Source: Shewanella mesophila (GTDB taxonomy: Bacteria; Pseudomonadota; Gammaproteobacteria; Enterobacterales; Shewanellaceae). From it: 64,000 bases of DNA. Made by a program: the position numbers and the translations under genes. The notes below the pieces were generated by a model. That model was not told the DNA's origin. It was given only the letters and a program-made list of their open reading frames with translations, and made no database searches. Below, in pieces: positions 57,291 to 64,000 of this stretch; position 1 is the first letter of the stretch; each line of letters begins with the position of its first letter. The stretch is from contig NZ_CP080421.1 of the NCBI RefSeq assembly GCF_019457515.1, positions 3,906,001 to 3,970,000 of the forward strand, in the 5' to 3' direction.

Positions 57291-57814
57291 TTTTACACCA
57301 CATACGCGCTATCAGAAACCACTACGGCGGCACTTAGCATGCACCGCATCAAACAACTTTGTTACAATTGTTAAACTGATGACGATAAGTCTACGCAATT
57401 AATGATATTGGATAAACGCTTATGGTGTGGAACTTCTAACTGCACAACAAAAACATAAATTTTATATTTAATCCTTCTAGTTTTGACGTAACTTTGACGT
57501 GCTACGTTTTATACTTCTGCTTACTCACGCCCTACGAGCCTCTCTTTTGTGCCTATTTGCCTTATTGATAATATATGCCCCAGTGATAAGTACATTAATA
57601 ACAATTTTCTTGGACTGCCCAACCTCAAACCTATAGCACTAAGCTAGCTGGACGTTGAGTTAAACAAAATCAATGCTATGTGCAGATCACAGAAACACAT
57701 GGAATAATCTTGAATGTGGAACCTTATATTGAGTGTAAGGTCAGAGCATTGTAAGTATTAAGATTTTCTTCTGAAACAAACCCTCTCACTCATATATCTG
57801 TAATAAGGTACTCC
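57291..57814. other. Long intergenic region between the LuxR-type gene and hemB
   Basis: A 524-base region with no credible ORF. It holds the tandem TTTTGACGT repeat at 57481-57500 with a TATACT element downstream, pointing toward hemB, leaving an untranslated leader of nearly 300 bases. An unannotated small RNA in the leader cannot be excluded, but I see no strong terminator in it. Confidence 0.45.
57481..57515 (+). promoter_or_regulatory. TTTTGACGTAA-CTTTGACGT direct repeat with TATACT
   Basis: TTTGACGT occurs twice with an 11-base period (57482-57489 and 57493-57500), and TATACT lies at 57510-57515. The layout is like a PhoB/OmpR box replacing a -35 element. The motif matches that upstream of the Tsx-like/urdA transcript. 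Confidence 0.5.
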
Positions 57815-58792
57815 ATGTTAAGCACACCTCCACTGCGCCGCTTGAGACGTCTACGTAGCTCTGAAACTATGCGCAATCTATTGCGCGAAAGCCATATTTC
57901 ATTAACCGATTTGATCCATCCGATTTTCATAGAAGAACAGATCGAGCAAGCCATACCAATTGCAACTTTACCCGGTATAAGTCGCATTCCAGAAAGCCGC
58001 CTAGCCGATGAAATTTACGAGCTACAGTCACTCGGTATTCGCTATGTCATGCCCTTTGGTATATCACACACCAAAGATGCATCGGGAAGCGATACGTGGA
58101 ACGACAATGGCTTACTTGCCCGTATGATTAAAACCATAAAATCTATCGCCCCCGAGATGATGGTGATACCCGACATCTGTTTTTGTGAATATACCGATCA
58201 CGGTCATTGTGGTGTGATGCACCACAACGAAGTCGATAATGATGTCACCGTAGAAAACTTAGTTAGACAGTCGATAACCGCTGCTAAAGCTGGTGCCGAT
58301 ATGTTAGCCCCGTCGGCGATGATGGATGGTCAGGTAAAGGCCATTCGGCAAGGACTCGATAACGCTGGTTTTCAACACGTCGCAATTTTGGCCCATTCTG
58401 CAAAATTCGCCTCTTCTTTCTATGGCCCATTCAGAGCCGCTGTAGACTGTGAACTCAGTGGGAATAGGAAAGGCTACCAACTCGATTATGCTAACGGTCG
58501 TCAAGCACTACTCGAAGCCTCATTAGATGAAGCCGAAGGCGCCGACATTCTGATGGTAAAACCAGGAACCCCTTACTTAGATGTGATCAGCCGTTTAAGA
58601 CAAGAAACCTATTTGCCTATAGCGGCATATCAAGTCGGTGGTGAATACGCCGGTATTAAATTTGCGGCGCTCGCAGGTGCACTCGATGAACGAACTGTGG
58701 TAACCGAAACCTTTGTTGGCTTAAAACGCGCTGGAGCCGATCTCATTGTGAGTTACTACACCAAACAATATGCCCAGTGGTTAGCTGAATAA
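57815..58792 (+). CDS. hemB: Delta-aminolevulinic acid dehydratase (porphobilinogen synthase)
   Basis: A 325-residue heme-pathway enzyme that joins two ALA molecules into porphobilinogen. The zinc site is DICFCEYTDHGHCG (three cysteines), showing the Zn-dependent type. The two active-site lysines lie in HSAKFASSFYGPFR and ILMVKPGTPYLDV. The C-terminal block is AAYQVGGEYAGIKFAA. Heme supply is relevant to the c-type cytochromes of the locus, and a candidate OmpR-type box lies far upstream in its leader region. Confidence 0.96.
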   Translation: MLSTPPLRRLRRLRSSETMRNLLRESHISLTDLIHPIFIEEQIEQAIPIATLPGISRIPESRLADEIYELQSLGIRYVMPFGISHTKDASGSDTWNDNGLLARMIKTIKSIAPEMMVIPDICFCEYTDHGHCGVMHHNEVDNDVTVENLVRQSITAAKAGADMLAPSAMMDGQVKAIRQGLDNAGFQHVAILAHSAKFASSFYGPFRAAVDCELSGNRKGYQLDYANGRQALLEASLDEAEGADILMVKPGTPYLDVISRLRQETYLPIAAYQVGGEYAGIKFAALAGALDERTVVTETFVGLKRAGADLIVSYYTKQYAQWLAE

Positions 58793-58827
58793 AATATTGA
58801 TACCAATCGGTAAAGTCCCTCAGAAAC

Positions 58828-58866
58828 AAAAAGCCCTGAACACTTTCATGTTCAGGGCTTTTTTAA
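58828..58866. terminator. Bidirectional terminator between hemB and typA
   Basis: AAAAAGCCCTGAACA / TGTTCAGGGCTTTTT 15-bp arms with a six-base loop, with T tracts on both strands. Confidence 0.92.
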
Positions 58867-58920
58867 TACTTATCGCTTACTCATCGCTGCACCAAAATAG
58901 TGCTTGATGACTCAGTAAAC

Positions 58921-60747
58921 TTAAGAAGCGTCTTTTGAACCGCGGTTATGACGCTTACGATCGTTCTCTGTTAGGTAACGCTTACGAACACGAATGCTCA
59001 ACGGCGTAACTTCTACTAACTCATCATCATCGATAAACTCAAGCGCTTGCTCAAGGGTCAAGTTGATTGGCGTAGTTAGCACTTGCGCTTCATCGGTACC
59101 CGATGCACGCATGTTAGTCAGCTGCTTACCTTTAAGACAGTTAACTGTTAGGTCGTTAGAACGAGAGTGAATACCAACAACTTGGCCTTCATACACTTCA
59201 GTCGCATGACCAATAAACAGACGACCACGGTCCTGTAGACCAAATAGTGCGAAAGTTAGTGCCTTACCCGTTGCGTTAGAGATCAATACGCCGTTAGCGC
59301 GTTGACCAATATCGCCACCTTTAACTGGACCATAATGATCGAATGTGTGGTAAATCAGACCAGTACCAGAAGTTGCAGTTAAGAACTCAGTTTGGAAACC
59401 GATTAAGCCACGGCTTGGGATAACGAAGTCGATACGGACACGACCCTTACCATCAAGCTGCATATCTTTCATTTCAGCTTTACGGGTACCTAGCTTCTCG
59501 ATAACAGTACCTTGATGTTCTTCTTCAACGTCAACTGTCACTGTTTCGTATGGTTCGCACATCTCACCATCGATCTCTTTCATGATCACTTCTGGACGAG
59601 AAACGGCTAGCTCGTAACCTTCACGACGCATGTTTTCAATCAAGATTGAAAGGTGAAGTTCACCACGACCCGATACGCGGAAACGATCTGGGCTGTCAGT
59701 CTCTTCAACACGTAGTGCAACGTTATGCACTAATTCCTGCTCTAGACGCTCAAGGATGTTACGTGAAGTCACGTACTTACCTTCTTTGCCAGCAAATGGT
59801 GAAGTGTTGACCTGGAAGGTCATGGTCAGTGTCGGCTCATCAACAGAAAGCGGTGGCAATGCTTCTACAGCAGTCGTCGCACATACGGTGTCAGAAATCT
59901 TAAGTTCACCAAGACCTGTAATCGCGACGATGTCACCCGCGTTAGCAATTTCAACTTCTGTACGATCTAGACCCATGTAACCTAATACTTGGCCCATCTT
60001 GCCGTTACGCGTCTTACCGTCGGCACCGACGATAGTCACTTGCTGGTTAGTCTTAACGCTACCACGCTTAATGCGACCTACACCGATAACACCTACATAT
60101 GAGTTGTAATCAAGTTGCGAGATCTGCATCTGGAAGTCACCTTCCGAATCTGCATCTGGGAATGAAACTTTTTCAACGATAGTTTCGAAAAGCGGCGTCA
60201 TATCAACACCAACTTCATCTGGATCTAAGGTTGCGTAACCGTTTAACGCTGAAGCGTAAACGATTGGGAAGTCTAATTGCTCATCAGTCGCGCCTAAGTT
60301 ATCGAAAAGATCGAATACTTGGTCGATAACCCAATCAGGACGCGCGCCTGGACGGTCAATCTTGTTGATAACAACAATTGGCTTTAAGCCTTGAGCGAAT
60401 GCTTTCTTAGTTACGAAGCGAGTTTGTGGCATTGGGCCATCAACCGCGTCAACTAGTAGTAATACACAATCAACCATAGACAGAACACGCTCTACCTCAC
60501 CACCAAAATCGGCGTGGCCAGGGGTGTCAACGATGTTGATGCGGTAATCGTTCCACTTGATGGCAGTATTCTTTGCAAGAATCGTGATTCCACGCTCCTT
60601 TTCAAGATCGTTCGAATCCATCACCCGCTCAGCGGCCTCTCCTCGAGTTTCAAGGGTTCCAGACTGTGCCAGCAACTTATCAACCAAGGTTGTTTTACCA
60701 TGGTCAACGTGTGCAATAATGGCGATGTTACGTAAATTCTCTAACAC
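58921..60747 (-). CDS. typA: Ribosome-associated translational GTPase TypA/BipA
   Basis: A 608-residue translational GTPase that binds the ribosome and acts in large-subunit assembly and stress adaptation. GTPase motifs are AHVDHGKTTL (G1), ERGITI (G2), DTPGHADFGG (G3) and NKIDRPGA (G4). EF-G-like domains III and V and the BipA-specific C-terminal domain follow (VNCLKGKQLTNMRASGTDEA). The GTG at 60747 is chosen because AAGAGG lies eight bases upstream and the length matches E. coli (607); the longer frame's extra ATG lies in that ribosome binding region. Confidence 0.96.
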   Translation of the reverse strand: MLENLRNIAIIAHVDHGKTTLVDKLLAQSGTLETRGEAAERVMDSNDLEKERGITILAKNTAIKWNDYRINIVDTPGHADFGGEVERVLSMVDCVLLLVDAVDGPMPQTRFVTKKAFAQGLKPIVVINKIDRPGARPDWVIDQVFDLFDNLGATDEQLDFPIVYASALNGYATLDPDEVGVDMTPLFETIVEKVSFPDADSEGDFQMQISQLDYNSYVGVIGVGRIKRGSVKTNQQVTIVGADGKTRNGKMGQVLGYMGLDRTEVEIANAGDIVAITGLGELKISDTVCATTAVEALPPLSVDEPTLTMTFQVNTSPFAGKEGKYVTSRNILERLEQELVHNVALRVEETDSPDRFRVSGRGELHLSILIENMRREGYELAVSRPEVIMKEIDGEMCEPYETVTVDVEEEHQGTVIEKLGTRKAEMKDMQLDGKGRVRIDFVIPSRGLIGFQTEFLTATSGTGLIYHTFDHYGPVKGGDIGQRANGVLISNATGKALTFALFGLQDRGRLFIGHATEVYEGQVVGIHSRSNDLTVNCLKGKQLTNMRASGTDEAQVLTTPINLTLEQALEFIDDDELVEVTPLSIRVRKRYLTENDRKRHNRGSKDAS

Positions 60748-60894
60748 GGATAAACCTCTTACCATCAAAAAAATAGGGTATTGATAACAGCTAATAATAA
60801 TAGCTGTTGCAATAAAAAACGTGCCATTCTACTCTAGCCGAGGGCTCTCGCACAGGATTATTTTTTAGTCAGCTATGAATAGTCATGTTTATCA

Positions 60895-60979
60895 TGGTGC
60901 GCACCAAGATGGTGATTGCACCATAAAAAGGCAACTAACGCACCAATATGGTGCAAAGCCGCAGAGCCTGGACTGCACC
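60895..60979 (+). promoter_or_regulatory. NtrC binding site cluster upstream of glnA
   Basis: GCACC-N5-GGTGC dyads occur at 60940-60954 (perfect) and 60901-60915 (one mismatch), 39 bases apart. Extra half sites TGGTGC (60895) and TGCACC (60918 and 60974) surround them. This matches the NtrC enhancer consensus. Confidence 0.85.
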
Positions 60980-61017
60980 TTTCTATTCAAATCATTATTA
61001 ATCAATAAGTTAATAAA

Positions 61018-61034
61018 TTGGCACGAGTCTAGCT
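61018..61034 (+). promoter_or_regulatory. Sigma-54-like promoter of glnA
   Basis: TTGGCACGAGTCTAGCT fits the -24/-12 pattern TGGCAC-N5-TTGC with TAGC in place of TTGC. It lies about 80 bases upstream of the glnA start and 63 bases after the nearer NtrC dyad. Confidence 0.75.
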
Positions 61035-61115
61035 ATACATTGGCCAGAACCGCGTTAAGCGCTACGTTGAATTATAAAGAAGGGCATCCCCTCTACCCTA
61101 CTCGGAGACTTTAGA

Positions 61116-62525
61116 ATGTCAGTTGAATCAGTTTTACAACAACTAGAAGAACTTGAAGTTAAGTTTGTTGATTTGCGTTTTACCGATACTAAAGGTAAAG
61201 AGCAGCACGTTTCTATTCCATCTCACCAGGTTGATGCCGATTTCTTTGAAGACGGTAAGATGTTCGATGGTTCATCAATTGCTGGCTGGAAAGGCATTAA
61301 TGAGTCAGACATGGTGCTAATGCCAGATCCAACTACTTTTGTATTGGACCCTTTCACCGAAGAAACGACTGCACTTATTCGTTGTGACATTCTTGAGCCT
61401 GGCACTATGACAGGTTACGACCGCGACCCACGCTCTATCGCTAAGAAAGCAGAAGAGTACCTCATCTCTACTGGTATCGCAGATACAGTATTGATTGGTC
61501 CAGAGCCAGAATTCTTCCTATTTGACGATGTTAAGTTTGGTACCGACATGTCAGGTTGTTTCGTTAAGCTAGATGCTAAAGAAGCGGCCTGGAACTCAGG
61601 TACTCACTACGACGATGGCAACACGGGTCACCGTCCATTTGTTAAAGGTGGCTACTTCCCAGTTGCACCAGTGGATTCTTCACAAGACCTGCGCAGCGCT
61701 ATGTGTCTAGTACTTGAAGAGATGGGTCAAGTTGTTGAAGCGCATCACCACGAAGTGGCGACTGCGGGTCAAAACGAAATCGCGACTCGCTTCAACACCC
61801 TAACTGAAAAGGCTGATGAAATTCAGATCCTTAAGTATGTTGTGCACAACATGGCACACGCATATGGCAAAACAGCGACCTTCATGCCTAAGCCAATCGT
61901 TGGTGACAACGGTAGCGGTATGCACGTTCACCAATCACTAGCGAAAGACGGTGTTAACCTGTTCTCTGGTGATAAGTACGCGGGCCTAAGTGAAACAGCA
62001 CTTTACTACATCGGTGGTATTATCAAGCACGCTCGCGCGCTTAACGCTTTCACTAACCCAAGCACTAACTCTTACAAGCGTTTGGTTCCACATTTTGAAG
62101 CACCAGTTATGCTTGCATACTCTGCACGTAACCGCTCTGCTTCTATCCGTATCCCTGTGGTACCAAGCCCGAAAGCTCGTCGTATTGAGACCCGCTTCCC
62201 AGATCCAACCGCTAACCCATACTTAGCGTTTGCTGCACTACTAATGGCTGGCCTTGACGGTATCCAAAACAAGATCCACCCAGGTGAAGCGATGGATAAA
62301 GATCTTTATGATCTACCAGCTGAAGAAGCGGCTGAGATCCCACAAGTTGCAACCTCTCTAGAGAATGCACTTGAGAACCTAGCTGCTGACCATGAGTTCT
62401 TAACTAAGGGCGGCGTATTTAGCGAAGATTTTATTAGCTCTTATATCGCACTGAAAACAGCAGAAGCTGAGCGTGTTTCTCGCACGACTCACCCAGTTGA
62501 ATTCGAGCTGTACTACAGCTTGTAA
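61116..62525 (+). CDS. glnA: Glutamine synthetase, type I-beta
   Basis: A 469-residue GlnA, the exact E. coli length, which makes glutamine from glutamate and ammonia. Seen motifs: DGSSIAGWKGINESD (D50-type loop), PEPEFFLFDDVKFG, NGSGMHVHQSLAKDG, and NRSASIRIPVVPSPKARRIE. The adenylylation tyrosine is in DKDLYDLPAEEAAE, so activity is probably controlled by GlnE. Transcription is predicted to be NtrC/sigma-54 dependent. glnLG (ntrBC) is not in view downstream. Confidence 0.97.
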   Translation: MSVESVLQQLEELEVKFVDLRFTDTKGKEQHVSIPSHQVDADFFEDGKMFDGSSIAGWKGINESDMVLMPDPTTFVLDPFTEETTALIRCDILEPGTMTGYDRDPRSIAKKAEEYLISTGIADTVLIGPEPEFFLFDDVKFGTDMSGCFVKLDAKEAAWNSGTHYDDGNTGHRPFVKGGYFPVAPVDSSQDLRSAMCLVLEEMGQVVEAHHHEVATAGQNEIATRFNTLTEKADEIQILKYVVHNMAHAYGKTATFMPKPIVGDNGSGMHVHQSLAKDGVNLFSGDKYAGLSETALYYIGGIIKHARALNAFTNPSTNSYKRLVPHFEAPVMLAYSARNRSASIRIPVVPSPKARRIETRFPDPTANPYLAFAALLMAGLDGIQNKIHPGEAMDKDLYDLPAEEAAEIPQVATSLENALENLAADHEFLTKGGVFSEDFISSYIALKTAEAERVSRTTHPVEFELYYSL

Positions 62526-62542
62526 TCAGTTAAATCAATAAT

Positions 62543-62572
62543 AAAAACCGCCTAAATAGGCGGTTTTTTTAT
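62543..62572 (+). terminator. Rho-independent terminator after glnA
   Basis: AAACCGCCTA / TAGGCGGTTT with a two-base loop, followed by a run of Ts. Confidence 0.92.
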
Positions 62573-62793
62573 GCACAAAAATCCCCCTTTAAAAAGAGTT
62601 ATGCCAATGCATTTAGCGATGTGATAGTTCACGGGCTTACCCTAATCGCTGTTGCAAAAATTAACAGCAGAGTAGTGATGCGACTTCCGTAAAATTAAGC
62701 ATAAAATTTCACTCACTCCCATAGTTAAAATGATTTATCTTTATCGCCAAACTGCTATGATGAGCAGGCCGTTAATCTACCATAGAATCAATT

Positions 62794-63618
62794 ATGTCTA
62801 TCCGTTCTCCTTTTGAATGCTTCACCTGGAAAAGTGATATTTTTAGTTGCGACAGTAACGATATCGATACCTTTTATGCTCGCTTGTCTGAGCAGGTCTC
62901 ACGCTTGGGGCTGCAGGAAAGAAAGTTAGGAGAGACAGGTGATTTTCCGGTTAATTTTTATCAATCTCCGGCTCAAAAGTCAGGCCAACCATCACTATTA
63001 ATCAGTGCAGGTTTTCATGGCGAAGAAGCGGCGGGTCCTTGGGGCATGCTGTATTTTTTAAATGAACTAGAGCCAGAGTTATTTCAGCAGATTAATCTCA
63101 GTCTGTTACCCTTGGTCAATCCAACTGGGTTTAAACGTGGTCATAGATTCAATCAGTTAGGAGAAAACCCTAACCGAGGTTTCGTACTAGATAATGGCCG
63201 AGGTAAAAGCAATGATGACACATCTGCTGAAGGCAAGGTATTGCTTGAGCATTCACAACTATTACAAGCGGCCAGTAAAGATGGCATCTTAACCTGCCAT
63301 GAGGATGTGTTACTCACAGATACTTATATCTACTCATTCGAAGCCAATCAAAATCCTGGTTCATTTAGTAAACATCTACGTGACACCTTAGGTCAGTTTT
63401 TTCCAATCGCCCAAGATGGTGAAATCGATGACTGCCCAGTAAAAGATGGGATTATTTTTAATCATTTCGACCTCTCCTTCGAAGCATTTCTGGTTCGTCT
63501 AGGGGCTGGTGTCGGTGTATGTAGTGAAACACCAGGCCTACAGAGTTTCGATCAACGGATACTTGCTAACGCCGCGATTATGAGACGTTTTATCGAACTG
63601 ACGCTCGAAAAACAGTGA
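62794..63618 (+). CDS. M14-like zinc metallopeptidase/AstE-type hydrolase
   Basis: A 274-residue hydrolase of the M14/succinylglutamate desuccinylase superfamily. The zinc ligands are in SAGFHGEEAAGPWG (HxxE) and later LTCHEDVLL (His). The substrate-carboxylate region is LVNPTGFKRGHRFNQLGENPNRGF, with the NxxR-type contact. A late CSETPGLQSFDQR holds the probable catalytic Glu. The ATG start lies after the glnA terminator and a 220-base gap. The substrate (a peptide or N-acyl amino acid) is unknown. Confidence 0.83.
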   Translation: MSIRSPFECFTWKSDIFSCDSNDIDTFYARLSEQVSRLGLQERKLGETGDFPVNFYQSPAQKSGQPSLLISAGFHGEEAAGPWGMLYFLNELEPELFQQINLSLLPLVNPTGFKRGHRFNQLGENPNRGFVLDNGRGKSNDDTSAEGKVLLEHSQLLQAASKDGILTCHEDVLLTDTYIYSFEANQNPGSFSKHLRDTLGQFFPIAQDGEIDDCPVKDGIIFNHFDLSFEAFLVRLGAGVGVCSETPGLQSFDQRILANAAIMRRFIELTLEKQ

Positions 63619-63739
63619 TCCTCAGGCGACATCTGTTGTTGCAGCTAGCGGGAGCTATAACCTAGTTTAAATTTGAATAGATATTCCATTTATTCAGATA
63701 TATAGTCACCCTATTATCTCAGAAAAAATAGGAAGTACT

Positions 63740-64000
63740 ATGCAGGAGTTTACCCAAGTTTCCGTTTCAAAACTGGCCAATATCTATTTTGATGGCAAAG
63801 TCACCAGCCGCACAGTCACATTTGCAGATGGAAGTAAGCAAACACTGGGTGTGGTGCTCCCGGGAGAGTATCAATTTTCCACCGCCGTAGGCGAAATTAT
63901 GCAAGTTACTGCAGGCAGTCTGTCGGTACTGCTGCCCGATACCAACGAATGGGTGGATTATGCTGCGGGGAGTGAATTCCAGTTAGCCGCACAAGTCAGC
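63740..64000 (+). CDS. ppnP: Pyrimidine/purine nucleoside phosphorylase PpnP (3' end outside window)
   Basis: The first 87 codons of the PpnP/YaiE (DUF1255) family, a small cupin-fold nucleoside phosphorylase. The start ATG 63740 follows AGGA. Family segments are NIYFDGKVTSRTVTFADG, TLGVVLPGEYQFSTAVGEIM and GSLSVLLPDTNEW. The family is usually about 95-105 residues, so the gene is almost complete at the window edge. Confidence 0.9.
   Translation, partial: MQEFTQVSVSKLANIYFDGKVTSRTVTFADGSKQTLGVVLPGEYQFSTAVGEIMQVTAGSLSVLLPDTNEWVDYAAGSEFQLAAQVS

Noticed and set aside
60875..61114. 79-residue plus-strand ORF before glnA
   Set aside because: It overlaps the NtrC sites and the sigma-54-like promoter, has no ribosome binding site and no domain. 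It is chance coding in a control region.
1..64000. CRISPR arrays, prophage, toxin-antitoxin or restriction systems
   Set aside because: No regularly spaced repeats, no phage structural genes, and no paired small toxin/antitoxin ORFs were found on either strand.

Overview
The window looks like a chromosomal segment of a Shewanella-type marine gammaproteobacterium. The strongest sign is a 187-residue tetraheme CymA at 43459-44022. A CymA-type quinol oxidase together with a urocanate reductase (51611-53365) is typical of Shewanella anaerobic respiration. The housekeeping genes (spoT, trmH, recG, plsB, dtd, hemB, typA, glnA) are gammaproteobacterial. I saw no tRNA, rRNA, CRISPR array, insertion sequence or prophage.

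Layout. 1-10.9 kb: the 3' end of spoT, ridA, trmH, an acyl-CoA synthetase-like gene, a Ca2+/Na+ antiporter, an exported TPR-like protein with a DesK/DesR-type two-component pair (the kinase has an in-frame TGA), recG and a DUF3014 protein. 11.06-27.8 kb: an 18-gene, almost gapless operon for an aryl polyene (APE) pigment. It encodes ketosynthases, a chain-length-factor-like subunit, two ACPs, an acyl-ACP ligase, two hotdog dehydratases, a ketoreductase, acyl/glycosyltransferases, a LolA-like protein and an MMPL exporter. Set among them are an MIO-type aromatic amino acid lyase and a flavin-dependent-halogenase-like enzyme.

27.9-35.9 kb: a GNAT acetyltransferase, a rhodanese with a coupled 55-residue protein behind a perfect 18-bp inverted repeat, azoR, a DUF4397 protein, plsB, an aromatic amino acid permease, a VOC protein and a small lipoprotein. 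36-43 kb (minus strand): a CusA/CusB-type Cu/Ag efflux pair with repeated CPMHP metal-binding modules, plus exported Cys/His/Met-rich small proteins. 43.4-51.2 kb: cymA, a thioesterase, dtd, a lipoprotein, pip, a YihY protein, small membrane/lipoproteins, a YccM/NapH-like Fe-S protein and an iron-dependent alcohol dehydrogenase.

51.3-57.3 kb (minus strand): a urocanate respiration module made of UrdA, a Tsx-like outer membrane channel, a histidine kinase, an OmpR-type regulator and a LuxR-type regulator. An AT-rich control region in it carries repeated TTTTGACGT motifs, and the same motif recurs upstream of hemB. 57.8-64 kb: hemB, typA, glnA (with NtrC sites and a sigma-54-like promoter), an M14-like metallopeptidase and the 5' part of ppnP.

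How the parts connect. The APE operon appears to encode starter supply, activation, chain extension, transfer and export of a polyene. CymA would pass quinol electrons to periplasmic reductases, plausibly including UrdA. All functions are read from motifs and gene context; no database search was run.
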